Translations under genes and position numbers: made by a program
Notes under the pieces: generated by a model
The model's input: only the letters and a program-made list of their open reading frames with translations
Database searches by the model: none
Told to the model about the DNA's origin: nothing
In this document: positions 1 through 10,088 of the stretch, in pieces
How positions within the stretch are numbered: the first letter of the stretch is position 1
Layout: every line of letters starts with the position of its first letter
DNA from: Coturnix japonica
Lineage: Eukaryota; Chordata; Aves; Galliformes; Phasianidae
Assembly: GCF_001577835.2 (NCBI RefSeq)
Contig: NC_029527.1
Location: 17,025,293 to 17,089,292, forward strand
DNA length: 64,000 nucleotides
Direction: 5' to 3'

Positions 1-119
1 CGAGTCCAACCCCCAAGATTTGAGCCTCCTGTGTAGCAGAGCAGCACTTCCCACAGGGGGGATTCGAAGCCGGGCCCCCAATGCTGCAAAGTGGCGTCCT
101 TAATCACTGCGCCACCAGA
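1..119 (-). repeat. tRNA-headed SINE-like repeat, cut by the window edge
   Basis: Read on the minus strand this starts CTCTGGTGGCGCAGTGATTA, which resembles a pol III A box (TGGCGCAGTG). About 35 bases later comes GCTTCGAATCC, close to the B box GGTTCGAANCC. A tRNA-unrelated body follows, and the last bases in the window read GGGGGTTGGACTCG, which looks like the start of the CR1 LINE 3' end. This is the layout of a tRNA-derived SINE that borrows a LINE tail. It has no cloverleaf that would make it a working tRNA gene. The rest of the element lies outside the window. The tRNA-like head is seen directly; the CR1 tail rests on about 14 bases. Confidence 0.5.
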
Positions 120-1595
120 GACATACAGGGATCTTTGCCTTGAATTAAGGACTATCAGTTATCCAGTCACTGCCTACTGATCAGCTCATGTGCTCTGCAC
201 ATGAGTCACGCGATGTCTCAAGCACCCATAGAAATCCAAACGAGAAGGAAAATACATTCCATTTCTAGTATAATTGTTAAAAATACAGCTCAGATCTCTA
301 GCCCCAGTGCAAATATGGAACAAGTACATAGTCATAACTATTCTCAAAATACAATGTTTTAATTGATATTAAAAATTGATATTAAAAAATACATGTATAT
401 ACAATTTCTGATAATATCTTAGAGAAAAAGTAAGACAAAATTCAAGAGAAGACATTCTCATGGAAGAAAGCTGAAGTAACAGCTTCCCCAAAGCCACTCC
501 AAAAAACCCCAAAGAACTGAAAACAAGGCTCTTATTGTGTATTTTCTGTTATGTCACTTTAAGTTGAATGGGGTAAAGGGAAAAGGTCTGTAAGATGACC
601 ATTTTCTGTTAAATTCGTATGGGTAATGAGTCACCTTGAAAACAGAACAACTAACTCCACTCCTTTTTAATCTTATTATGGGGTGTTACCATTGTCTGCA
701 CAGATGCAAAATGATGTCTTTCTTTGCGTACACTCTGCATTTGTTACCAAACCATTGCTGGAATTGTGAAAGAGCTACAAACCTGTGGTGAGGGAAAGAT
801 CTCATTATGGAGATTTTCACTCCTTTCATGCATTACAGAAGATGGCATGCACAAGTCTGCTCCACAAGCCAGCAAGAGTTCACAAGTGAGCTGAAACCTG
901 CATTACTTCCATATATGAGCAATCTTTATTTCAGTTTTAGTCATAAATATTGTCATCACCAAGAATGTGATATTCCAAGGAATCACTAGACCTGTATCTG
1001 CATCTCTAGCATGTTTTTAGTAGTACTGTGTAGAAGAGTATCCTAAAAATACAAGTTAGAGAAGAAGTCTTATTTGCAGTTACAACAGCATAATACTTTT
1101 TGAAACACACAGCAGCAACATAGCTATGCTTTAATATCTACTGCTACATACTCCATGTTTTAGTAGGCTGGTTATGGAAACCTATGCCGAGAAAAAATTA
1201 ATTGTAAGACAGAAACTGTTCAGTTCCTTTCTGAATAAGAACCCATGGTATAAATTTAAATATAATCCATCATGTATTAAGCTGAAGAATAAAATGTCTC
1301 TTTGCATTTACTCTGCAATGCTCACCTTATAGGATATGCATCTAAGCTTTCCATAAAGAGAAAAACAAAACAAAACAAAAGTCTCCCACTCTCTATGATA
1401 GTTTACATAAAATTCAACACAACCTCTTTACAGAATGGAAAAACATTAAGTTCTGTGAGCCCAGTATGGATATAAGAAGGTCAGCAAATAATCATCAGTT
1501 TTAAAGTGCATGGAAAATGCAGATCTCTGACATCAATTTTGAAAAAAGAAAACATAAGAGGAAAAAAAATTAAACAAACAACAAGCCACATCACC
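120..1595. other. Upstream flank of TRH, no gene seen
   Basis: This is AT-rich, non-repetitive sequence with no supported exon. The short open frame at 807-989 shows no recognisable protein and no splice context. Distal TRH control elements could lie here, but none can be named from the sequence. Confidence 0.5.
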
Positions 1596-1599
1596 TACA

Positions 1600-1646
1600 T
1601 TACCTCACAGCTATTTGCATACGGGTCCAGAGGCAGTACTGTATAA
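1600..1646 (+). promoter_or_regulatory. TRH core promoter: TTACCTCA site, octamer, TATA box
   Basis: A TATAA motif lies at 1642-1646, about 150 bp upstream of a clean splice donor at 1796. A perfect octamer ATTTGCAT (reverse ATGCAAAT, POU/Oct site) is at 1613-1620. TTACCTCA at 1600-1607 differs by one base from the mammalian TRH promoter 'site 4' TGACCTCA, a thyroid-hormone-receptor/CREB element near -60. If transcription starts about 30 bp after the TATA box, this copy lies near -65 to -70, much the same place. The TATA box and octamer are seen directly. The TR/CREB role is inferred from position and similarity. Confidence 0.6.
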
Positions 1647-1671
1647 GTACAGAGTCACAAGCTATCAAAAG

Positions 1672-1796
1672 AGAACTTAGCAACGGTTCTATTGGATACT
1701 GCCTGTTTCTGTAGCAGAAGAGCAACTTTGAAGCTCAGATGTGCAAACAGCTTTGAAGGCAGATGCATACTGCAAAAGTCTAAAACTACGAACCAG
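1672..1796 (+). other. TRH: TRH non-coding exon 1
   Basis: The exon runs from the expected start about 30 bp after the TATA box to the donor ACCAG|GTAATC at 1796. Vertebrate TRH genes have a short untranslated first exon of this kind. The end is well supported; the start is estimated from the TATA position. The next exon begins after TTGCAG at 2759, giving a first intron of about 0.96 kb. Confidence 0.55.
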
Positions 1797-2768
1797 GTAA
1801 TCATTTCCTTTTTTAGCTGATTCTAACTTTCCTTTTAAAGATTGCTCTGAGACAAATAGTCTATGTAATAATCTCAGGGTTGTAATAATCTATTTTAAGA
1901 ACACACAGAACTTCACAACATTGTGCATTTATGTTCTTTATGTTTTATGTTAAGCTAAATGATTTGTATGATGATATAGAAGATGCATTCCATTCTGTTG
2001 GATGAACTCTACTTACTGGAAAATAAATCAGTGGTGCCTTAGGAATTCCAGTGTTAGCCAGAACAAACAGAAAAACACTTGTTATCTGGACAAACAGTAA
2101 TAGAGAATGTGGTGATTATTATGTGCCTCTGAAAAATGTGTGTGATGGTTTCCCAATGAAAGAAATCTCTCTAGCTAACACAGCACAGCTACCTTTTTAA
2201 GCGAGGGGAAAATAAAAAACCAAAACCTACAAGCAGCTACTTCAAATGCATTGAAAGAAATATTTAAGAACTAACAGGCAATTGAAGCTAGGCTTTATCT
2301 GAATGCAAAATGGAAGTGCTGTAAGTCACAACATTTTAAAAAGAACCCATCATAAAGGAATTGTCTGGTGGGCACTGTTAGTACAAGTATACATCTATGC
2401 ACCTCATGCAGACAACAGTTAATACAGTGTTTAAGAGGGAAATTATTTTTGCCTCTTGACAAAAGAAAAAACAATGCCTTGCTTTCAAATCATCCATACA
2501 TCATGAAGTAATATGTTTAAAATGCTCATATTTATACATATAAGAAAAAAACAAATGAACAAGTGTCTGGTTTCAATTATGAGGAATTTACATATTCTTG
2601 GAGGAATATAACAGAAAACAGAAGGGATCTTCATGAGAGACTTCAGTCCATGGATCAGGGACAAATACATTTTCAGTGTCTGGAGTCATGGCCATTATTG
2701 TTAGATTTATTTAACTCCATCCTCCTCTCCCATTGTTCTCTCTCCCATGGAAGTTGCAGGAAATCACA

Positions 2769-4523
2769 ATGCCATCTATCCAGCTGCCAGTGCTACTCCT
2801 TTGCCTGACCTTGTCTGGTGTTTGCCTCAATGGCAGGCAGTCCCCTCCAGAAGTAAGTGAAAACATAGGAAGAAGTTCCCTAGATGACACCCTGCAGAGA
2901 TCTGAAAGCCGCATGCTTCAATCTGTCCTCAAGAAAGTTGAAAAGAAAGAAGAGATGAATAAAGGTATATATAACACTGGGGACATCCCTCTAAAAATAC
3001 TTGTGTACTCCTTGGCTGAGGGTATTAGTCAGTGTATTTATTTCCCAGTTGCTCATTGTACATATTTATTATTCTAATTAAGGGAAGGAAAAGGACAGAC
3101 AGTCTGTTGTAATACACTGACACAGTTCTCAAAAGAAGTTTTCTTCTTCAAGATCTCCAAGCTTAAGCAGTGCTACACTATTAGTGAGTAATCTGCTATA
3201 TAGGAGGGGGAAAAAAAAGGCAGATAATCTGTGACAAGCCTCTACTATCTGGCATTCCCCACTTTTAGACCCTGTACCTAATGCTAACGGGGAGGTAGGA
3301 GTGCTCCCATTCACCTATTACTTCAACCTTCAAGCTTCCACATTCCAACAAAGATGGGCTTTACTATGGCTGGGAATGTAGAGGCTGTGCTAGTGTCAGC
3401 CCACACCTGACAGCTTGCTGATGCCCTGCTCTCACCAGTCACAGCACTGGTAAGTAAATCAGGCTTAGTGACTGCAAGCAACAGCACACAGTAAGAGATA
3501 GGGTTAGTTAGAGTTAGGGTAGTTGGAAATACTGACTTTACATTCAAATGTACACATTCCCTCTTCTACTTGCACCTCAGCCCTACCTTTTCTCTATCTC
3601 ATGCTGATGTCTAGCTTCTCCTGGGTACTCAGCTATGCAGCTGATCTCAACTAGCTGCCCAGCATCCTAAGCTCACCCTCTTTCAAATCAACACGCCAAG
3701 CTTTGTTATTGCATGCCTTCCCACTTTGTTTGCAGATAGTTCCTAAGATATCAGTCAGCCCTGGGTAAAAATGTGTCAGAATTGTTTTGACAGAAGCCAT
3801 CCAGAGTGATCAATTTCAAGACCACTGTTAACAGTGCAATTAAATGCATATAATTAACAACAAATTATGATCTCATATTTCAAGTCCTTCAGTGAGGATT
3901 TACAGGGGTTATATTAACATTATTCTTTTCCTTGGACAGAATTAAACATGCCTCTGCCACAATGGATTTCCAAAAGACAACATCCTGGAAAAAGATACGT
4001 AAGTGACCTGGAGAAGAGACAGCACTGTGGAAAAAGAGATGCTGAGGAAGAAGCATCTTTTGGAAACATTCAGAAGAGACAGCGTTTAGGGAAAACAGAA
4101 GTAGAAGGCTACCTTGGCAACTACCTGGAGCTGAAAAAGCGACAGCATCCTGGCAGGTCACTGCAGGACCAGTCCACTGATCTCTCTAGTTCACAGCTAA
4201 CTTACTTAAATGTGTTATCCAAAAGACAGCATCCAGGCAGAAGATATCTGATGTATGAACACCAGCACCCTAGCAAGAGAGGCTGGAATAATGAGCTAGA
4301 CCTAAGTGATCAAAACTGGGAGAAACACCAGCACTTTGGAAAAAGGGGTAGGGATTCTGACAGCCCAGATGATACAGGTCCCTGTGACCCTCAGCAGTTT
4401 GCTCCCTGTAACAAAGGCAGCTTGTTGCTTGACTTACCAGAAAAATTTAGCAAAGAGAGGGTAGAAGAAAAACGTCAGCACCCAGGAAGGAGATCAGCAT
4501 GGGAGAATGAAACAGAGGAATGA
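2769..4523 (+). CDS. TRH: Pro-thyrotropin-releasing hormone (prepro-TRH)
   Basis: This is the precursor of the tripeptide TRH (pGlu-His-Pro-NH2), made in hypothalamic neurons and passed through the secretory pathway. Coding exons are 2769-2964 and 3940-4523, giving 259 aa. The upstream exon edge is TTGCAG|GAAATC at 2760, after a long pyrimidine tract, so the ATG at 2769 is the first in that exon. Residues 1-22 form a signal peptide (MPSIQLPVLLLCLTLSGVCL). Four QHPG progenitor copies start at residues 79, 134, 162 and 245. Each is preceded by KR, and each is followed by a basic site: KR, RS (single base), RR and RR. Gly supplies the amide. Four degenerate copies also occur: QHCGKR (93), QRLGKT (113), QHPSKR (174) and QHFGKR (196). 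Spacer peptides rich in D, E and S separate the copies. Identity is near certain. Confidence 0.96.
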
Positions 4524-5490
4524 GGTAGTAATCGTTAATCACTTGAATATGGTGAAGTAAAACAACAGAACACTAAAAAATTCTGTTTACTCCCTTCTGG
4601 CTTCCTGCTGCTGACCTCCAAACCTATCTTTCAGTGAGTGTCCTCATTTAAACTAATGGCTTTGTCACACACCTAAAGTAAAGGAATCAGGGAGCACCCA
4701 GCTGAATGGCCTAGGCAAGTAGTGAGTTTTTATTTCACAGAGTGAAGGAGTTGAAGAGTAGTCAGTTCCTTTATGGGCCTAGAGCCCAGAATATTCATGT
4801 TATGTGTGAACTAGCACGGGCTCTTTAATATCTATTCTGATCTTACTTCAGCAACTACATCATTTCTTCTTGTGTCAGTGAAATCAGTACATTATTGGGA
4901 AAAATAAGAACATACGCAAATGATTTAAAAATGAAACTGAGCAGGTTTTCAATTCTAAACAATACGTTAATGAGACCTTTTGCACAACAATCTATCCAAA
5001 TAATAAGAAGTGAATAGACAGGGAGACTGCTCCAACTGCAACAGATCAGATGACTGGCTTCATACTTTGAGTTGGAACTGAAAAATGAAAATCTCATATA
5101 AAAGTTGCAAAGCGCAAACATTTAATGCATCCCAGAGCAATTCAACCTCCCATTTGTGACCTTGTTTGTTTACATCTCACCTTAGAGCCTCCATTCTGAG
5201 GTGTTAACATTTCAGTCATTTTCCTTGAAATATGCCTTCTCCTTAGACATGTAAAACAGAAACAAAAAGAAAATCCTTTCTTGTGATAGGATTTCTGATT
5301 TCTCCCCTCTCAAAGGAATGTTTTCGCTTCTGTGATGAGACTCACAAAAGTGTTTATTTGATATGAATGATTCAGTAAACATAAAAAGTAAACTCTGTGC
5401 CCTTACTGGTTGTGCAAACATACTGTAATAGAGAGAAAAAAAAACAAACAATCCAAGCTAAGTCAAAATAAATAAAGGAGATACTTTTCT
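4524..5490 (+). other. TRH: TRH 3' UTR with AATAAA at 5471-5476
   Basis: After the TGA at 4521-4523 there is about 950 bp of AT-rich non-coding sequence. It ends at overlapping polyadenylation signals (AAATAAATAAA, with AATAAA at 5471-5476), which would place cleavage near 5490. No other gene starts here. An earlier signal could be used instead. Confidence 0.5.
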
Positions 5491-6676
5491 AGGTGGAAGC
5501 TTCTTGCATGCTGGTCAGCCCTTGTTGATTTGTAAAACTGGTTTGCTAGTGCAGCATCAAACAGATGCATTCCCTTTTAAAATCCACTATCTGTATGACA
5601 CACAGGCACCTGGGTTAAACCCAGAGGCACTTTGTCACCCAGTTCACAAGGAACTTCAGTTGTTTGAATCTGATCTTGGCAGGCAAAATTGGTAAGAAGC
5701 AGACTTGTTTTAAACAAAATTAGAAAGCTTGAGTGACTGATGCTGCTCAAACCTTTCTGAGTTCCATATCCTTTTGCAACTTAGTTATACAGCAAGTCAT
5801 GGGAGCATGCAAGTCACAGAAGAGAAAAATGAGAATTCATTCGCCTTGTGCCATATGCCTGGTAGATGACTTTGCTGTAGCTGAGCTTTCCTAGATGTAA
5901 TTCATTACTATGCATACACATATCTCTTAGAATTGTATAAACAATCATTTATTTGAAATTAAAATACCTCTATATGTGTTCGCATGGTCTGCAAATGCTC
6001 ATCTTCTGTGTTTTGTTCAAGGTTCCTGTTTTAAAAAGATATCAGTATGTGATGTATATACTTCATGTGCTGCAGTAGCAGTAGAGAGAACAAAGTCTGT
6101 TTTCCTGTTCACACATCTAAACACAAGATTTACTGATTTTTGCAACTAATACATATTTATTGTGAATTAAGAGTTATTCATGTTATTTTCAATAATTTCA
6201 ATGCATTATTTCATGACAGGATTTCACTAGAATGTTATTTTTTAAAGAACGTGTATGTTCACATTCATCTCCCTCAGCATCATCAAAGCACATGAAATAC
6301 CTTGAATGTTCTCTCTAAAACTGATTCCTTCCCCACTACCTGCCTCAGAGCACTTCCTTAGCTACAGAAATTGGTGATGCCAGTGGGCTTAGCTGCCTTG
6401 GAGAAAAATAATTAACCATATCAGCAGGTTTGACTGAAGTTAAATGCTCTCAGGCTGATCAATGCCCAGCACAGTCTATCAAACAATTTGTAACTCCAGA
6501 CATAATGCATTGTTTGATATATGGCAACTGGCAGACCTCCTCTGTTGACAGGAACTTTCTAACACAAAAAAAATTTTCAGAGGTGTTAGATGGGAGCATA
6601 CTGCACAGCCTGAATTTCTTCAGCATATTTTCACTGTACGATGCTTTTTAAAATGTTCAGGTTTCATTTCAAATTT
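5491..6676. other. Intergenic, nothing recognised
   Basis: AT-rich unique sequence. The open frames at 5504-5695 and 6430-6651 are short, unspliced and match no family I know. Confidence 0.5.
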
Positions 6677-6720
6677 GGGGGGGGGGGGAGGGAAGGGAAG
6701 GAGGGTGAAGGAAAGATTTA
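6677..6720 (+). repeat. G-rich purine tract (12 G then GGGA-type repeats)
   Basis: A run of 12 G at 6677-6688 is followed by AGGGAAGGGAAGGAGGGTGAAGG. The strand has at least four G-runs of three or more, so it could form a G-quadruplex. It ends about 15-25 bp before the endogenous retrovirus. Confidence 0.7.
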
Positions 6721-6864
6721 TCTAAATACTATTTTGTTGCATATTGGGTAGGTGGTGCCTGTGTGCACCTGGGGTGGAGTCAGGGGGGTCACCAGTGTCT
6801 TGCCCAAGTTGCCATTCAGCTAACATGCTTCCTGCAGGGGTGAACCCCAGAGTTTTGAGTTGTC

Positions 6865-7335
6865 ATGGGTGCACCCCAGGAGTTAAAGACTGACAATAGC
6901 CCAGGATACAGAAGTGCATGTTTTGGATGCTGGTTTACAGCTTGGGGCATTAAACATACTTTTGATATTCCTGGCAACAGCACCAGCCAGGCTATTTTGG
7001 AGTGTGCACATCAGACCTTGAAGGGGTGTCTTTGTGCACTGAAAGAGGAGGGAGGGCTGGAGGGGCCTGAGCTGTGCCCACACACTCTCCTCCTGTGCAA
7101 ACTGTTTAGTTTAAATCATCTAGAGAATCGGATGGGAGACCATCAGCTGACTGAATGGACTCCAATAGGTCAGGTCCTGATCAGACCTGACGGAGGGTCA
7201 TGGCTCCCAGATCCTATGCCACTCCTCGTCATGGGCAGGGGATACGCCTGTGTCGGGACCCCAAGTGGGCCCTGCTGGCTGCCGGCACGTTGGGTTAAGC
7301 CGGCACCAAATGAGGAGCCATCCTGCACACTGTGA
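6865..7335 (+). pseudogene. Retroviral integrase fragment of the endogenous retrovirus
   Basis: The translated frame carries integrase hallmarks: KTDNSPGY in the catalytic core, WGIKHTFDIPGNSTSQAI, and AHQTLK. Further on come LNHLENRMG and the C-terminal GRGYACVG...WLPARWVKP block. The order and wording follow the alpharetroviral/betaretroviral integrase (family pattern WGI-HT-GIPGNSQGQA...GRGYA-V...W-PSR-VKP). It is only part of pol and is treated as a fossil. Confidence 0.85.
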
Positions 7336-8014
7336 GGATCCGAACATTACAGCACCGGTTTTGGTCAACGTCTCCTTGGTTAATGTCTCCAGTGCAGCCA
7401 GTGATTTGACGTCAGCACTGGGCAGCGGCTGCTGGTAACGGCACATGAGACAGCGTTGCTCCCAATGTGCCTGAAGGTCCGAACTGGGAATCCAGCCTTC
7501 ATGCCGGACTGATAGTTCATGAGCTGGGGAGACCTTGTTCCTGGATAATCTCCCAGCGATGGACATTTGGAACGATTCTGCACAACCAATATGTTTTTGT
7601 TTTGTTATTTGGTTACAGAGTGTGACATTTATAATGCACACTGGACTGAACTGGAATGCCATGAAGATTCTGTACAATAGTGTTACATTGAACTTGGAAA
7701 AATTGTAACTCCATTGTGTACTGTGCTGTTATCTTGAACTTGAATGCACAGTTCTTTTCAAGTTGACTAAGTGTTGCCATACAGCATTTCAAAAATTGCT
7801 AGGCAGATAGCTGTTGTTGTGTGTTTTCAGGTTTGTAGGCACTGCAGCTACATCTCTTTGGCATGTTATTATTATGACAGCTTAATTGTTTTTTGCATAT
7901 GTTTAATGTTTGATTCATTTGCGGAATAGCCTTAAATGTGCGAATCACCTTTGGAGTAACAGGGAGTACGTGGGGGAAACTTTACAGGGGCTTGCAGATG
8001 ATAGAGGGGGGAGA

Positions 8015-8243
8015 TGTTGCATATTGGGTAGGTGGTGCCTGCGTGCACCTGGGGAGGAGTCAGGGAGGTCACGAGAGTCTTCCAGGGGTGGTCACCTGTA
8101 CCACTATATAGGGTTTGTTGTGAGGCATTAAACTTGTATTTTCAGCGTTACGCACTGTGTGTGAGTCCCATCTGTTCCCCGTGTGCAGAGGCACGGTGCA
8201 GTCACTAGGCAGCCTTGAGTTGTCGTCAGATCGGGAGGCGACA
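8015..8243 (+). repeat. 3' LTR of the endogenous retrovirus (229 bp)
   Basis: TGTTGC...GCGACA (TG...CA ends) follows directly on the purine tract AGAGGGGGGAGA, the plus-strand primer site. Inside are CTATATAGG (TATA-like) and CATTAAA (weak polyadenylation signal), in the order expected of U3 then R. It is flanked on the right by TATTT, the same five bases as left of 6735. Confidence 0.85.
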
Positions 8244-8248
8244 TATTT

Positions 8249-9583
8249 AATGTACAATTTCCTGCAAGGAACAAATGCTTCTTAAACATCAGAAAAAACA
8301 TGGGAGTACCACACAATACCACCAATACTTGCTAAAAAATACCAAAAATAAGGGGGAAAAAAAAACAAAACAGAAGAGAAATAATTACCAAGTGGGCAAA
8401 AGGGCAATCGCAAAAATACATAACAGTACAAAGACTGTGCTTGCAAGACAAGGATACTATGGAATGGCTACATAGAAGCCATGGCTGAGGAAGGGAGAGA
8501 AAGGGGACTGCCTGAGGTCAAAGTTGTTACAGTACATCTGCAAAAAGCTGGTTTATCCTTCTTGGTTTTGCTGACAAAATCTGCCATCCTGAGCAAATCA
8601 CAGATGGAGCTTATTACAAATAAATAAATAATTTATTAAGAAGGAAAGCACGTTCTCTCAGTGTGGTTAGTGAAGGCTAGTACAGCTGATTTTATGAAAG
8701 TCTATCTCCAAGTGCTTCACTGTACACAGAACTGCCAGGTTAGGCCAGAGGACCATCATCTGTTCAAAAGCTGCCACTATGACAGTTTTGAAGGAATTGA
8801 TTTTATTGGTTGTGAGCATTTTTGTTTTTCCCCAAAAGCAAAACCTAAGCTTATAGCATTTTCTAGTGAGTCAGATTTATCATTACTTCACAGAATCATA
8901 ATTATCATTAAGCCTGCAATTCTTAAAATCTCCCTTTACTTGGAGCTGCTTGATTGGCTGGAAGCAGCATAATGTAAGCAGACAGATACTAAGAGAGCTC
9001 TGACCTATTTCAGCTACTTTCCTAAAATTTAATTACTATAGCAAAAGATCTTTAGAAAATGACAGAAACACTCCTAGAGATTCCAGGGCATATGTGAATA
9101 ATCCCCAACCCAGCTACTGAGACTCTAAGCAGTTTGATTACTAAAGAACAGTAAAAGGTGTCTTCAGAAGGAGCTTTGTTTTCAAGAGGAAGGGAAAGCT
9201 GAAGCGAACAAACTGTACAATTAACATTTCCTTCATTTTTAACTCCTCTGACCATTACTGTTCTATTCCCCTGCCCACAGTTAGCAGCTTTGACCTCTTT
9301 TGCTAAACCATCATAAATAGCTTGTGCTCAGTGTTTCCAAGGGAACTCACCCTTTATTACTATTTTATTACTACTTTAAATGACTCTTACTTGGAGTAAG
9401 TTTAAGAACAATCTTAACAACGTAGCTTTAAGTCACTACTTGCATGGTAATTCAACTAACACTAATCTGCCAACTACAGTTTCAAGGTACTTGTCAGGAC
9501 ACTGCTATGAATAAAAACTATGAACAAAGGCAGCTGTAGCAATTGAACAGATCAGTGCAATAAGAAAGGTGCTACAGCAAGGG
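8249..9583. other. Intergenic, nothing recognised
   Basis: AT-rich unique sequence with an A-rich patch near 8340-8385. The frame at 8661-8972 has no family resemblance. Confidence 0.5.
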
Positions 9584-9903
9584 TGTAATGATGAGAGGAC
9601 TAGCACAACAGAGTGGTGCTATAAGGGAAGGGAAGAAGATTGCTTACCTGTATCAAGATTCTAGGTTCACAGAGGAAAGCTTCACCATGGAGGGATCTCC
9701 AATCAGAGATCCTTCCCCATAGCAGTCTAAGAGAAGTGCAGCCTTCTTTTAGACCTAAATGAGGTCTAAGAGAAGTGCAGCCAGACTCCACATCTTCTGG
9801 TCACACTGCTGAATTGCCTTCACCTGTGCTCCCAGGGCTGACCAGGTCCTTTCCCGGGGCGATCAATCAGTGGGTCAGGTCATGACTCAACAGTTCCCAT
9901 GCA
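9584..9903 (-). mobile_element. Solo LTR, about 320 bp, family A copy 1
   Basis: On the minus strand it runs TGCATGGGAACTGTTGAGTC... to ...ATCATTACA. It is clearly related to copies at 49647-49965 (+) and 45125-45441 (-). Shared blocks are GGGAGCACAGGTGAAGGCAA (copy 2: GGGAGCATAGGCGAAGGTAA), ACCAGAAG.TGTGGAG, GATCTC...GGAGAT, and a GTAAGC/GTGAGC donor-like site. No internal retroviral sequence is left, and I could not find clean target-site repeats, so it is an old solo LTR. The ends are set by aligning with copy 2, which gives almost the same length. Confidence 0.65.
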
Positions 9904-10013
9904 GTCATTTATCTGCCAGCTCACTTTCTCTGCTTACAGAAGGCTGAGAGAGGGTAAATTAGAAATGAAATCTTATTAGATCACAGATTACACTGGCATG
10001 GTGGAGCATAATA

Positions 10014-10088
10014 CAGCTCTCTCACTGAGAGAAAGCATGTCAGATGCTGATATGATGCACTGATCTTAGCCAGAAGGCTAAGACAGCT
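10014..10088 (-). ncRNA. U2-snRNA-like fossil
   Basis: On the minus strand the sequence CTTAGCCTTCTGGCTAAGATCA closely follows the 5' end of U2 snRNA (CGGCCTTTTGGCTAAGATCA). It is followed by a shortened ATATCAGCATCTGACATG (U2: ATCAGTTTAATATCTGATATG). The first hairpin keeps a perfect 7-bp stem, CTTAGCC/GGCTAAG. The rest of U2 (Sm site, 3' stems) is not recognisable and no snRNA promoter is seen, so this would be a decayed U2-derived pseudogene. The match is short; chance cannot be ruled out. Confidence 0.35.

Larger units (their letters stand above)
6735..8243 (+). mobile_element. Endogenous retrovirus remnant, class II (alpha/beta-retrovirus-like), broken
   Basis: The element opens with TGTTGCATATTGGGTAGG at 6735 and ends ...GGCGACA at 8243, with the 5-bp direct repeat TATTT on both sides (6730-6734 and 8244-8248). 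That is a retroviral integration signature. Parts: 5' LTR start near 6735-6810, integrase remnant 6865-7335, purine tract about 8003-8014, and 3' LTR 8015-8243. At about 1.5 kb it is far shorter than a full provirus of 7-9 kb, so most of the interior (gag, protease, reverse transcriptase, env) is missing. It is a broken fossil. The two LTR starts are still very similar over about 75 bp, and the flanking repeats still match, so it is not among the oldest insertions here. The class call rests on the integrase. Confidence 0.85.

Noticed and set aside
1-119. A functional tRNA gene
   Set aside because: The A- and B-box-like motifs are there but the arms do not fold into a cloverleaf, and non-tRNA sequence follows directly.
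2733-2768. TRH start codon at 2733
   Set aside because: It lies before the acceptor TTGCAG at 2759, so it would be intronic; the ATG at 2769 begins a proper signal peptide.
3948-4523. TRH coding sequence starting at the ATG at 3948
   Set aside because: This ATG is inside exon 3. Without the exon from 2769 there is no signal peptide, and a clean donor/acceptor pair joins the two in frame.
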